Assembly: GCA_010645155.1 (NCBI GenBank)
Contig: CM021316.1
Location: 2,922,712-2,986,711, forward strand
Source: Tigriopus japonicus
Lineage: Eukaryota > Arthropoda > Copepoda > Harpacticoida > Harpacticidae
Reading direction: 5' to 3'
Length of the DNA stretch: 64,000 bases
The notes under the pieces are model-generated. The model did not search any database. It saw nothing but the letters and a program-made list of their open reading frames with translations, and had not been told where the DNA came from. Position 1 is the first letter of the stretch, and every line of letters begins with the position of its first letter. Of this stretch, positions 24,501 to 36,822 are shown in pieces. Position numbers and translations under genes: made by a program.

Positions 24501-27500
24501 CTGGGTCGGAACACTGAAAGAAGGGGTCATTTGTATGCTCCCCCAGCTACTCCTTTTAGATCCTTTTGACATGACACAATAAAAGAAGAATCCTACTTTC
24601 AGAACACGCTCTAGTAGGACCAACACATACGTAGACACATTCAACTAGAAGGGAGGAAAAACTGTTGAAATCACCCAGTGACGGTTGCAACCAGATCGCC
24701 CATTTGCATGACAAGACCAAATGAATGGAATTCTCACGCAGATCAAACCCGACCTACTATATATTTAACTCACTCAACTAGGGCAACACTTTCTCGGATG
24801 CACTCACTGACATCGTACACCTTCATCTAATGACGAAGAATGCGACAAACATAACGTGTTGCAACATTTGTCCCTAACTAAGGTCAAAGGGTCAATATCC
24901 TTGTTCCTGCAATGTTTCTGGACTCGTAGCAAGGCACTTATGGCCATAATTCATCGTGGCACCCATGTGCTTGTCTTGTGTAAAGGGCAAAATTGGAATG
25001 GTTGCTACGTAGGCGGTTGTCCATAATGGCTTAAGTGATTACTTCCAAGTTCAGAGATGAGATAAAAACGCCATAGAGCACACTCCCAAACACAGTACAT
25101 GGGATGGGGGATTTATCTCTTGTGCTTTGAAAAAGTCCTTGGTGTCCGATATTACCAATCCTGGGGAATGAATTGCAGTCTGACACATTCTCCCCACGTT
25201 CTTGTCCAAAAAAACTTCGAAAGAAACTGGCTTGAAGAAAGTTTTACTGATGGACGAGAGGCGATGGTGGTGGTCCAGTTCCAGTCGTAATTGTTTGCAA
25301 ATGGGGCTATTATGAAGTTTTTGAGTTAATCTTCTACACTACTCTTGGCGAGTCAGAGGCTCTGGCACACGCTTACAGTAATTGTTGTCTGCTAATCACG
25401 GCTGAAATGGCCTTTTTGTGTTTACTTTCAGTTGCAAAGAAGTTCAGGGTGAGTGGTTTTTACTGATTCTGCAAGAATTCAAAGAAGCTGAATTCGTCCA
25501 AAAGAAGACAATCTTGGGCAAATGGTCGCTCGAGCCAATAATCCTTCCTTAAAATACAATTGGCTTCCAGTTTTTGACAAGACCAATTCGAAACGGAGTC
25601 TAGTCTCTCGAGGGGGCATTGATGAAGAGATTGTATCCTGTCTTACTGGATCTGGGAGGTTTATGGCAATCAAGGAAGAGCAACGAAGAGGATCTTGGCC
25701 CCCATCTCTGAAAATATATACGACAATGGAACTCATTAAAGCCCGAACAAGCTGATTTCACGAGTTTTAAGACTCCTTGAAAAATTAGCTTCCACCTGTT
25801 GAAGCGCTTCAATTTCCTGGCCCTATAATCTGGTAAAATGGCTCACCTTTGCAAGTTAGGCTACTGCTGTGGTGGGATGAGGTCTCTAAGAACTGCCCAT
25901 AATTCCACCCTTTGGGGTTGGTGTGCTCGAAAAAAGGGACCTCAATTTTTTATGGTCTGGCGAGATTTTGGATTCCCCTTCACTTTCCTGGAGAGCTCTA
26001 CGATCTTTCGGTTGCCTTCCTTCTCCATCGTCTTGGGCAGACGTGAAGTAGCGCCCATATTTTGCCATGTCTCGAGGAAACGAACTTGTTGCACTGCATA
26101 CATGGTCATACCAAAAGAGAAGAGATTGTTGTTCCTCCATTTATTGACCGATAATTCGAGAAGCTGAGAATGTAAAGACATCAAACTATTCATTCCTAAA
26201 AATAGTAGGTTTCATGATCGGTTTCAAAATGGTCCCGAGAAATGTAACAACGCCGTCGTCAATTCATCAAGGGGCAAAGTATCTTTTAATAGAATCAATA
26301 ACTAGAATAGAAATACTTGCCCCCAATCAGTTTTGGTCCATGCCCAAATCTGCAGTCTCAAATGAACAACGGCTGATTCATCCGTAAGCACGCGACGCCT
26401 GCTTTTGCTACCGTCGTAAGTCGAGAAGGTTGGAGATCCTAGATATGCAATCTTTCCCGTCTACCTTAAGAGCGGACAAAATGATTTCGGAACCTACACA
26501 AAATGAGGCATAGTAAGTGCACATAAATGGGGAAAAATATCCCAGTTTATGGTACCCCCATTATGTACCATTTCCCAATGCCCAGAATTACACCTCCATC
26601 TTCCATTCAAAGAAGGTTCGGTGTGGTGGTTGGTTACATAATGGGCAAGTTTTCTTGGAAACGAAACGAGGCGTGTCATGCTTCCACATAAATCATGACT
26701 TTTTTAAACTCATCAACCGAACATTCAGATGAGTCTGACCACCGAATCAAAATTGCTCTCCTTTTGGGCAAGGAAACATTCTTTTCCACTCTAGAGTTAC
26801 TCCCAATGAAGAAGATAATCATCTCTACATTTTAGGTAGTGGTTCGTTTGCACTCTGCCCGAGAAAACTCGTAAATGAGTGCCAAAGAGATGGGTTGATT
26901 AAAGCCATTTTAGGATGAGATTCAACGGATATGACCGACAAATTTAGCCGGCCATCATGATACGGCTGCATTTTCAAACCGAAAAACCGGGGTTGGAAGA
27001 CCATCTTGGCGAGAAACTCGGTTTTTCTTCCCCCTCCCAAGTCGTTCCTCCATCATTCTTTCCGCTCCAATTGTCCTCAAGAATGAACTCGTGTTTAAAA
27101 GTTCATCAAAATGTGGTGCTCCAAGTCAAAACAGGTGTCAAATTGCAGTTTTTCCTCTGGAAATAAAAAAGATCGAGGACCTGTTCCTGACTTTGGACAA
27201 ATAGCTTGGAGATCAACAGATTGAAGGGCAATGACTTCAATTTCCTCCTTCTTCCCGATATGATAAGCGTCTCGTCCCGTTTTTTTACTCTGAATATCTC
27301 AACCCCTTGAAATTGATTCATGGTCCTCTTCATTTCATGGAGCATGAATAACGAACTTTGATGCCCGGGAGCGAATCTCCCAAGTTCAATGATCAACCAC
27401 CCGGGTAATGGCAAAATGGAGCGAGAGGATCGACTTTTTACACTTTACCCCTATCACGATTAAGGCTTCGATTATGATTGAGGACGACTCGAGTCATTAA

Positions 27501-28286
27501 AGAGTTTGCTTGAATGATAGATAGACCCATAATGGGGAGGTTATCGAGGAATGGCTGGTTTTTGTTTGAACCTTTCTCTTTTTCACTGACCGATTAAACT
27601 AGTTTTGAGGATTGCCTTGATCTACCATTGGTTTGAGCAAGTGTCTTCGACTTTCCAATTGGAAAACAAGTGTTTGGGTTACTAATTGCTAGTTTAGAGA
27701 CAGAGTCTTTATCGTTGGTCCGGCCCATGTAATATTGTCGGGTCTTTCTCAAGAAAATGACTTGAAGTGAAGTAAGATTTTGTTCCTGGGCAGTTTTTAC
27801 GGAGAGCCAACACCAATACTGGGTAAGGGCCAATTCCCAGGGAAATAAATAGTTCATGTCAATCCTCAAGCTCTTTACTCGTCTGTCTGAAACACGATAG
27901 GTCGTGCTGATTAGTTTCACAGTTCTAACTTGTTAGTACTATATGAAGCTGGCAACTGTCTTGAAGACCGTGAGTAAGTCTTGTCGAGTCTGCAATGTGC
28001 GAGTGAGAAATACCACCACCACAAAACGGGCTCACCAGGAGCTCAAACTTACGTCAGGTGTGCTCCAATTCGTTGGCACAGATCATTGTGTAATATATCG
28101 TAACTACGCACTATGGTATATGCCTATGCCTGCCTGTTCACTTGGACTGTCGTTCTTCGAGAGATTTGAAAACACATAAAGATTGCCAACCGAGAAAGGA
28201 AGAGTCTTAATCCTTCAATTTGAGAGTAAATAGTTCGGAGGTTTTGTCTAAGTCTCGGAATGTTCCGACCCACACGTGGTGGTGTG

Positions 28287-28344
28287 TCAGTCAGTTAGTC
28301 AGTCAGTCAATGAAGGAGTCAGCAACCAAGCAGTCAGTCAGTCG
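28287..28344. repeat. (CAGT)n imperfect microsatellite
   Basis: Two blocks of CAGT units (about 28287-28310 and 28331-28344) separated by a diverged stretch that still contains GTCAG and CAGT pieces. Confidence 0.7.
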
Positions 28345-30618
28345 TGCTTGGCTGTCAAAGAGTAAAGACCTCCCTGGCTCAGGTCTCGGATTATGACAGA
28401 ATTTTGAGCCTAGTTCATGTGGCTATCCGACACTCTCTGCGCCACACTTTAGCCCTCAAAAAGGTCTCCTAATTAACGTGGCAGATTTACATTGGATTTA
28501 AGCCGAACAAGGAACAAAAAATACCGATTTAGTTTGTAAATCAGTTGTTATTACAATATCAAAATAACTTCATCGCTATTCTTTTTCTATGACTTGTTGC
28601 TTGTTTTAAAAAGAAGGCTTAGTTTGAACGTCATGCTTGTCAGACAGCCCAAGTGGAATGGAAAAAATGGTCTAGTAATTTTGGTTTGGTTTGCGCTTAG
28701 AAGAAATGTTGGCAAATTTGCCCAACCTACTTCGAATGTAAAGAGGTTTTATTGCCAGTTCTAACTCAGAGAGAAAGTCAAACTCTTTTGTGCTTTTCTC
28801 ATATCAATTGTTTGAAAATAGCACATTTTGTCAAGTGCTGAATAAAAACATGTAAAATAAATGATGCTGTAAAATGCCTTTAGATTGACGAAATGAAGAT
28901 ATACGTAATGCAAATTAAGCGCTAACTAATTTATACAACATTGTCATTAAATTGATCACCAAAAAGTTTCTCTTGCTTTCTGATTTTACCCATACCCTGC
29001 ATGCATATTTTCAAACTGTTTTGAGTGGTCAAACAAAAACAATAAACGCGATCAATGGGTATTCGAATTATCCCCCAACCATGCGATTACTGCTTTCAAA
29101 AAAATATGGTCGCCAAACCTCTCTTCATCTCAAAGTCTTAATACTTGTGCTAAAGTGAGGCCAAGAACGTCTTAAAGTAGCACTGCTTCCCCCGCTACAA
29201 ACGTAGTAGACCGTGTTTGAAGAAAGTCTGCCTAGGGGTGAGGGGTGGTTATTATACTGACAAAATAGCCTGAATTATCCTTCGCCTGTGTTGCTTCCAA
29301 GTGTTTCATGCACCATTTCTCGACATTCACTACCCGTTCACTTGTATCAAGAAACGTGGCGAGCAACATCAGGCCAAAGAGGTTGGTTGTGAAGGCGAAT
29401 GGAGAATATAAGAAGAACCCGGGTATCATTAGCATTTGCCACTGGAGGCCATCCAACTCTTGGCAACGGATCTCATTCCCGATTTGTTACAAAGGTTGAT
29501 ACCAGAATCATATAATCTTTTCCAGGCATGGCATGTTGGGAGAGAAAACGAACCCAAAATATTGGATTTCAAAGTGGGTGTTCCGGATAAGAATCGTTAG
29601 CACTTCGTTTGGTTAATCTCTTTTCGGAGGATTTTCCCTTTGATCTCGAGGAATGTCAATGTTCCTTTTGATTGGGGAAAACTTGGGTGCCTGAGGATAG
29701 ATTTCTTGGATTTCCGTCATTCTCCTCTAATTCATCCCAAGGACAAGCACTAATACTCGCCAAAGCACAACAATGGAGACGATAGAGCACTTTTTACTTC
29801 ACCCAGATCGGAATCGATTTTCTCAAGCTCATAACTCGCTTCTTCGTCATCGAGATTTTTTTTTATTCCCCACAGATTTCTTTTATGGCGACTTGGACCT
29901 AAACATCTGGTTATTCCGTTACTTCTACTGTACATTCCTCACACACAACTGAAAAGTTCACAAGGATTCGAAGTCTCAAGGGGAAAGAAAGCCAGTTGAG
30001 ACTCAGCTGGGATCTGGAATATGCAACATGCAGTCCGGAAAAAAACATATTTTATGATAACGGCTGAGTGTTACGAAATTTCGAACGGCGAAGAGACCGT
30101 TGGAGATGCTGTCTCTTGAGCCTATTAATTGTCAATTATAGAACCTGCTTATTGCAATCCAAACGCGTCTCCAATGCCAATGGATATAAAGGAGATGTCC
30201 ATTCCAGCCCATTCAAATCCAGCTGAGTCATCCATAATTAATGAGGTGTCTGAAACAAGACAGCAATGGAAGGGCAAGCCAAACGCGATCATATCAATCA
30301 AGACCTCCCAAGCATCTTCAATCCTCCATTTCTGACGCCTCCGATCCATTTTTAATTGGCATTCAAGGTGACAACGTACGTACACAAGCCTTTCAAGGTC
30401 GGGCGGGACTTGGTAGTTAGGAAATTTGAAGACTTGGAGGTGAGATGAAAAATATTTTTTAAAGTGAAAAGTGGCGATAGAATTTACGGCACAACTTCCT
30501 GATTGGAAGTCAATTGAGAGCATGGAAGGGGGGTCTCTAAATCAATGATTAGTTTGTTCACATGTCACCCAAAAGGAATCATTGATCACGGGGAATGCAT
30601 TGCAACCACAACCACTAA

Positions 30619-30646
30619 CATCATCATCATCATCATCATCATCATC
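30619..30646. repeat. (CAT)n microsatellite
   Basis: Nine consecutive CAT units plus one base, uninterrupted. Confidence 0.9.
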
Positions 30647-31348
30647 GATCATTAATGGCAAAGCTAGCAAGACCTCCAGCAACTGGAATCGTCAACGACT
30701 AACTGTTTGCTCTCAATATTTTTGGGCCGAACATTGCTCATCGAGTTAGAGAGCACAAATGAAAGAAGCTTCATTGACACCTTATTTCTGTTCTTTGCTG
30801 TAGTTATTTTTCGCCAAACTTATTCGGTGCAAATAAATCAAGCTTTTAATACCGTGTAAAAATGACTTGATGGCATATTTCTGGTTCTCCACAGTACAAG
30901 AACGACTGAAATCTGGACAACGACAACGACGATGAGTAAGATACCGGATATTTGTATACCATATCAATTGTGATTTTCTGCAAATAAGGCCCTACTTTTG
31001 TTGAATGAGAGAAAATTTTTTCAACATTTAGTTCAATCAATATATAGTCAAGAGATGAGCGGCCTCAAAGAAGTACAAATTAGGAGTGGAAAACAGATTC
31101 ATGTACTGTATTTTTTTCATGTAGTTTCAAGGTTTGTGGAGCCATAACTTTTGATTGCGACGTTTGGCTAAGTTTATTATTAAAGTATTGATTCCAGATA
31201 ACACTGACATCAATTCGCGTAAAAGAAAGAAAATTTGGTTCATTTAGACGGAAAATGATTTTCGTTCTCATAATCTGAGTCCAACTTACAGGCGTCCTTT
31301 CATAGTGCCACTGGTATTAGTTTAACTATTTGTCCTTAAGCAATCTTA

Positions 31349-31897
31349 CAGGGTGTAACGGAAAAATCTTTTTTCTCAGTATTTGTCCAATAGCTCAGGG
31401 TAGGGTTGTGGTAGACAAATGATTCCGTTTTATAATATAGCATAAAGACATAGTTATCAAACAAAACAAAAAAGAACGTTCTAGCTTCTATATTTCGCAA
31501 GATATTCAATATGGAAAGAGACAAACGAATTTCGATCTGCGCACTTTTGGACGCTGGCCAAACGCCAACACAGATTTCCCACCAAGTGGGCGTGTCCAGA
31601 TCCACTGTATATGCCGTGAGGCGGTCCCAGAATATTGAGAGAAAGGCTGGGAGTGGACACAAGTCCAAACTTGACCCAAAGAAGTTCAAGACACTGGCAA
31701 AAAGGGCCCCACCGAAGTCAATGAGGTCATTTGCAAGGGATTTGGGCATTTCGCACATGTCAGTGCACAGGGCAGTGAAGAAGGCTAGTGGAAAGAGCCT
31801 TGTGAGGGTGGAGAGACCTCTGTTGACAGACCAGATGAAAGAGACCCATCTCCAACGTTGCAAGGCTCTCATCAATGACACAAAGAAAGCTCAAGCA
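31349..31897 (+). mobile_element. Tc1/mariner-type element, 3'-truncated transposase
   Basis: The element appears to begin after a TA dinucleotide at 31347-31348 with CAGGGTGTAACGGAAAAA, a typical Tc1/mariner terminus. An ATG at 31511 opens a frame of about 128 recognisable transposase residues. It starts MERDKRISICALLDAGQTP, has a helix-turn-helix (ISHQVGVSRSTVYAVRR at about 23-39), a basic linker (GSGHKSKL), a second helix-turn-helix (LGISHMSVHRAVKK), then the RPLLTDQMKETHLQRCKAL segment. Homology stops near 31897 (after KKAQAN) and the frame ends at 31975 in unrelated sequence. The DDE/D catalytic domain and the right terminal repeat are missing, so this copy cannot encode a working transposase. 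It carries no frameshift in the retained part, suggesting it is fairly young. Confidence 0.75.
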
Positions 31898-31987
31898 AAT
31901 CTTTTTTTCGTTTTTTGTACCTGTCATCTTGCATTAAATTTTAAGCTGAATCGTTTATTCAGAACGGGTGATTAGACTCCAGTACTA

Positions 31988-32277
31988 CAGTTCTATATAG
32001 ACAGAAATGTCACTCCACTTAGGTCAGTGGAGATTTGTTTGAGTTCATTTCAGCAGTCCAGTAGCAAGGGTGCCAGGTGACTTAATTCTTTATGCATTGC
32101 TCTTGTTCGAGCATAACAGTTGAGAGAGCAATTCCGCCACTGACTCCCTGAAATTGCAAATTCCAGTTTCAAATCACGTAACTAGTTGTGCTGAATGTCC
32201 AATCCCATCGCACACACAGTACAAGCTTGTTGAATCACGAACAATTTGGGAGTGACATTTTTGTGTATATAGAACTG
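31988..32277. mobile_element. 290-bp MITE with 29-bp terminal inverted repeats and TA duplication
   Basis: The left end begins CAGTTCTATATA and the right end is its inverted copy. The 29-base termini match at 27 positions. Both ends are flanked by TA (31986-31987 and 32278-32279), the target duplication of Tc1/mariner elements. There is no coding potential inside. Its termini differ from those of the neighbouring transposase fragment, so it was mobilised by another family. Confidence 0.8.
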
Positions 32278-33180
32278 TAGGTGGTCCTAGAGGGCTAACA
32301 GGTGGTACTTGCGCAGAACTGGTCATTTATGGAAAACTTAGGTATCTTTTTACCCCTAACACCTAAAAATCCTTGTTACAAATGTGTAGCCGCGGGTCTT
32401 AAGGTGCTGTTACATGACACATTTTATATCGGTTCGAAACAAAATTTGAAGTCACAGATACAATTTTTCGTTGGCATGTAAGGTCTCTGGAAGAGGTTGT
32501 AAGGTTATACTGTTTGTACATCTGTGATGTCGAAGTTCTTCTTAAAGTACTTTCTATGTATATACGGCACCTTTACCGAATGTTATCGTGGTTCGTGGGT
32601 AAGTACTTGTTTGCAAGCTTACTTTTTGTAAGCACTATTATTGTTCATTACCCCTTAGCAGAACCTCAAAACCCCCCCATCCAAGTAAAGGACCCGTTTT
32701 GTATGGGTTTCAAATTCTTTACGGTGGAAAAACCCCGCGTTCATGGTTCCATCTCGGGTTTCCTTTAATCAAGTTTGGATTCGAAGCAACGACTTTTATG
32801 ATCGTGATGAGTGTGTGTACTGTAAATGAGGCATATTTACTTCCACGACCATTAACAGATGGTCAACGGCGCTTAAACCAGTAGAGTTTTCCAACAAAAG
32901 GAAGTGAGAAAGCCAAGATACGTCGGAGATCTGTTACCCCTTCACGCTTTGGACTTTAACGTCATTGTTGTTGTGGCAAAGGTTTTATTCTGACTAAAAT
33001 CGAATTTGATACCTGCCCAAAAATGGTAACAAAAAATGCTTGGGAGAACTCTTGAGGTCGAATGGATGAGATTTGGTTTACATGGGCGGCGATTTGGTCG
33101 TCGGTTGGTGACTCCCAAATGCGCTAAGGTCACCAGAGGGCTTCCAAAGAGTCCCATCGCCTCTGCAACCGGAAATCATT
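32278..33180. other. Spacer between MITE and foldback element
   Basis: No gene seen. It contains one TTAGCAG motif near 32655, like those of the element at 43854-44562, and a CTCF-like CACCAGAGGGC at 33131. Confidence 0.4.
33131..33141 (+). promoter_or_regulatory. CTCF-like core motif
   Basis: CACCAGAGGGC fits the vertebrate CTCF core consensus (CASYAGRKGGC). It lies 40 bases left of the long foldback element. Motif match only. Confidence 0.25.
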
Positions 33181-34315
33181 CACGGTGTTCCGAATGGCTT
33201 TTTAGGTTTGAATCAAAATACCCAAAGACACCATGGCACTTTTTGGACCCACAATTCAATGGGGAACAACTTTACTTTTATTGTATTATATAAGATTAGG
33301 TCCAGGGAAAAAGTTATGTACCTAAAAACCTATTAAATATAACATTTTTTAACAAACTATTTAATCCATATTTAGAGACCATTTAGTTACCTATTGAATT
33401 CAAATTGAATAAAAATTCATTCAGCAACAGCTGAGTTATTTGACTTTGAATGGTCCATTTTTGACCCCAAAAAGCCGAAAAACGCTACAGTTATATGAAA
33501 AAACAAATTCCCAAAGATTTCACATAGTTTTTCAATATTGCAAAAATAAATGATTTTTTTCAGTTTTGGTACTTTTGTCAAAATAGCTCAAAATATGAAA
33601 AAATATCACTTAAAATGCACTTAAATAAGATTTTTGGAAAGTTATTTTCATAACAATTTAGGGTACGCTTTGGTGTGTGTTGTGCCAAAATTACAAATAA
33701 AAATGTCTAACAGAGTCATATCCAAAATTACGATTTCTAGAAGGACCATGTTCAAAATGGACTAAAATCGAAACTTGAAACATTAACCGATTTCTTCAAA
33801 ACTTTAAATTATTAACCTACTTTGAGTGTCTTTGATACTGCAAAAGTTTTTTATTGGAAAATGTATTTTAAATACCTTTTAAGTGATATTTTTTCTTATT
33901 TTGAGCTATTTTGACATAAGTTCCAAAAGTCAAAAAAAAAAACATTTTTTTTTGTAATATTGAAAAGCTATGTGAAATCTTTGGGAATTTGTTTTTTCAT
34001 ATAACTATAGCGTTTTTCGGCTTTTTGGGGTCAAAAATGGACCATTCAAAGTCAAATACCTCAGCTGTTGCTGAATGAATTTTTATTCAATTTGAATTCA
34101 ATAGGTAACTAAATGGTCTCTAAATATGGATTAAATAGTTTGTTAAAAAATGTTATATTTAATAGGTTTTTAGGTATATAACTTTTTCCCTGGACCTAAT
34201 CTTATATAATACAATAAAAGTAAAGTTGTTCCCCATTGAATTGTGGGTCCAAAAAGTGCCATGGTGTCTTTGGGTATTTTGATTCAAACCTAAAACGCCA
34301 TTCGGAACACCGTGC
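33181..34315. mobile_element. Foldback element with long (about 435-bp) inverted arms
   Basis: The left arm starts CACGGTGTTCCGAATGGC at 33181. The right arm ends with its inverted copy at 34315. The arms stay alignable to about 33620 and from about 33880 (shared internal blocks include CAAAATACCCAAAGACACC and GTCAAAATAGCTCAAAAT). A unique spacer of about 260 bases joins them. CATT occurs directly outside both ends and may be a target duplication. Arms are about 95 percent alike by eye with small gaps. No transposase is encoded, so this is a non-autonomous DNA element. Confidence 0.8.
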
Positions 34316-35570
34316 ATTGTGAGCTTTTTCTCAAGACGCCTTAACGACCAACCTGTAGTAGTAGACTTGCTAGCAGGCAAAGATTGTGTGAGACAATGAA
34401 GTTGAAACACCATTGCGCCTCATTTGTCAGTTATTTGACTTTTAAATTGGGGCGTTTTGAAGCACGACATGCTTGAAACTGTGAAGGAATGAAAATTGTT
34501 CTTTTGAGTATATAGTGTCATTCATTTTAGAATTCTTCTCAAATTTGGAATTGTTTGAAGCTTACTTAGTCTCTAGCTTGAAGAAGTTTTATTGTAGACT
34601 AAAATACAGAGTCAGTTCATTTTAGTGATGGAGCGAAAGGGCTCATAATCGAAACCGAAAGTTTCGGCTGAGAGAGGGTTCAACTGAAACCGAAACCGAA
34701 AGCAGCTGACTACAAAATTGTATAAAAGTAAGTGTTGGTGGATACTTTTCTTACGTCTTTTAGCTTTAGCTGCACTCGCACGTAGTTAGCTTTTTTAAAC
34801 GACCGCTAGGGGGCAACGTACCAGACGTTACAAGAGAAAATAAGTTTCTTCTGTTAGCAGCGCCACCTCAAGGAATGGAATCAAACGACATGTTGGTCTG
34901 AAGAAATTATTCAAGTGTTGAACAGTAATTAAAACTGAAAAGCTTGAATGGAGCCAATCAAAGATGCTCCAAATAAATAAGACCAGTTTGAATGCAGTTT
35001 TATGTAAGAGGCCAATTGTCTCGATCGATGAATCAATCAACCGGTTGGAAGACCTGATTCTGAATAATCCCTCCAACCAAGTGGAAAAATTCAAATCGGT
35101 CTCCAACCGAGGAAAACATTGCATTGTGATTAAATGCCTTTCAAATTCTGCAATAAATCAATGTCGTGCAACTTATTAACAAGTCATCAACTCGGACGTG
35201 AGAAAGGTGTCAGTCCAGTTTTAATTAGTCCTCCACAAAAGTCTCCCAACTTGATTAGAAGCTGGACTTTTATTTCTTCTCGTGGGGAGCTGCATTCAGA
35301 GAACCATCAGGCCTGGCATATTCCTAATGAGACATCACATGCTTATGTTGTAATCAACACGGCATATCAATGCAAAAATGAGGCTTTGGTACAGTTTTCA
35401 GGACACATGTTGTTGGCTTCGTCACTTCCAAGATTGTCAGCTAAAGCATCACTCGAAACAAAAAAAAGCTGGTCCTATTTTTTTTTTTTTCAACAATCCT
35501 CGGATTTTTAACCGATACAAGGGAATGGTTTCCCTGTAAGTCACGAGTACATGAGTACATTTGCAAAATG
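34316..35570. other. Spacer with repeat-like motifs, no gene recognised
   Basis: A short patch near 34650-34705 repeats GAAACCGAAA several times in both orientations. Open frames on both strands near 34828-35500 have no recognisable motifs. Confidence 0.35.
34859..34868 (-). promoter_or_regulatory. CTCF-like motif AGGTGGCGCT
   Basis: A full 10-base match to the Drosophila-type CTCF core on the minus strand. A second CTCF-like core (CGCTAGGGGGC, plus strand) lies 55 bases to the left, at 34804. Motif match only. Confidence 0.35.
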
Positions 35571-35727
35571 TCATTTCATATAAAATATTTGGTCAAGTAA
35601 GGTGTTCGAGTTTGCCGCCCTAGGGCAACCCTGAACGTATGGCTGATCGGGGATGGATTGTAAAAACCGATCCAATTCTCGTTTAAAACTTAACAAGGGT
35701 TCATCTACTGAATCATTTCCAACACTT
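35571..35727 (-). mobile_element. Non-LTR retrotransposon fragment (reverse transcriptase C-terminal tail)
   Basis: The minus-strand frame ends with SFKRELDRFLQSIPDQPYVQG and then SNTLLDQIFYMK before a stop. The pattern FK..LDRFL...PD.P is typical of the last residues of Jockey/CR1-type LINE reverse transcriptases. Upstream, the same frame loses any family resemblance after about 35727, and the catalytic YxDD region is absent. It is therefore a 3' remnant of a LINE. Family placement is by eye. Confidence 0.5.
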
Positions 35728-36227
35728 GCAGTTACAAAACTAGTTCTATAAATTTTGATAACTTTAAAGACAAAGTGGTGGAAATCATTCGGAAAGAAAT
35801 ATGATGCAAAGGGCATTGAGGCGGATTTCGGTTGAAAATTTACCTCGAACGCAGGTGACTGACAAAATGAATTCAAATTTAGCGCTGTTCTTGTAGTAGT
35901 GGGAATTTCCCATTAACAGATCTTGCCATCTCCAATTGTTGGGTAAGATAATACAAGGATGACTCAACGAAGGATATATTACAGAATACCACTTAAGGCC
36001 GAGTTACTACAATGAAAATTCAACGGAACATTTACTGCTTTGAAATAACCTCTCATTTTAGTACAATGCCAGGCCTTAAGCTGTATTTCTGTAATTCGTC
36101 CTCAGAAATTAAGATGTCCTTGGATAATAATATGCAGAAGTTATCGATGTGCACATTACATTTTTTTCACTTTGTCGAGTTTCTGACAAACAATAACATC
36201 GTGTTGAAATGCTTAATACGAGGGATG

Positions 36228-36801
36228 TCCAGACTGGAGGTAGACAGGGCTTGTAACTCGTTGAAATGGACGATTTTTGGATTTATAGAAAAAATCGAAT
36301 TGAAAATTATCTCTTATGAGCAGATGTTATTTTACAATTTTTTTCATAGACAAACTTGTTCGAAGCAATGATTTAATTAGATAAGGTATGTTGGTTGACC
36401 CCTGTATACATAGAAAATAAGCGTCAAGAGCGAGCAACATGACAAAAATGATGTATCTTGCAAAGCGTCTCAAATCGAAATTTGTCATTTTTTTTTCTGG
36501 ACAAATGTTCACCAAACATAGAAATATGAGTATGAGCAACATCTTTCATTTACAAAATATTGGATTTTGACGAGTTTCTCGCTCTTGAGGTCCATTTTTT
36601 GAAACGTGCAGGGGTCACCCAGCTTACCTTGTACGTAAATAATTGTCTAATTAAATCATAGCTTCGAACAGGTTTGTCTGACAACAAAATTTGTAAAATA
36701 ACATCTGCTCACAAGAGTTAAATCTTTATTTCGATTTTTGACAGCAATCCAAAAATGGTGCAATTTAACGAATTACACGCCCAGTCTACCTATAGACTGG
36801 A
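36228..36801. mobile_element. Second foldback element, about 574 bp
   Basis: Left TCCAGACTGGAGGTAGAC and right (inverted) TCCAGTCTATAGGTAGAC mark the ends. Arms pair closely for about 180 bases (shared blocks GAGCAGATGTTATTTTACAA and ATGATTTAATTAGA) and more loosely toward the centre (CAAGAGCGAG in both arms). There is no coding sequence. It is unrelated in sequence to the foldback element at 33181. Confidence 0.75.
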
Positions 36802-36822
36802 TACCCCACGTATTTTACACAA

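Larger units (their letters stand above)
12043..31348. other. Large gene-poor stretch, probably insc 5' intron and/or intergenic
   Basis: About 19 kb in which I find no gene I can defend. The leader acceptor at 12043 implies that an insc 5'UTR intron begins somewhere here. One strong minus-strand donor, CCTGAG|GTAAGTC near 14777, could end a non-coding insc exon. Exon-like but unsupported stretches occur near 20289-20376, 25847-26193, 29232-29480 and 30129-30337; see findings. The 16.1-16.3 kb part is very AT-rich. Confidence 0.4.

Noticed and set aside
28730..28752. miR-1-like string (GAATGTAAAGA)
   Set aside because: Seed mismatch and no precursor hairpin seen.
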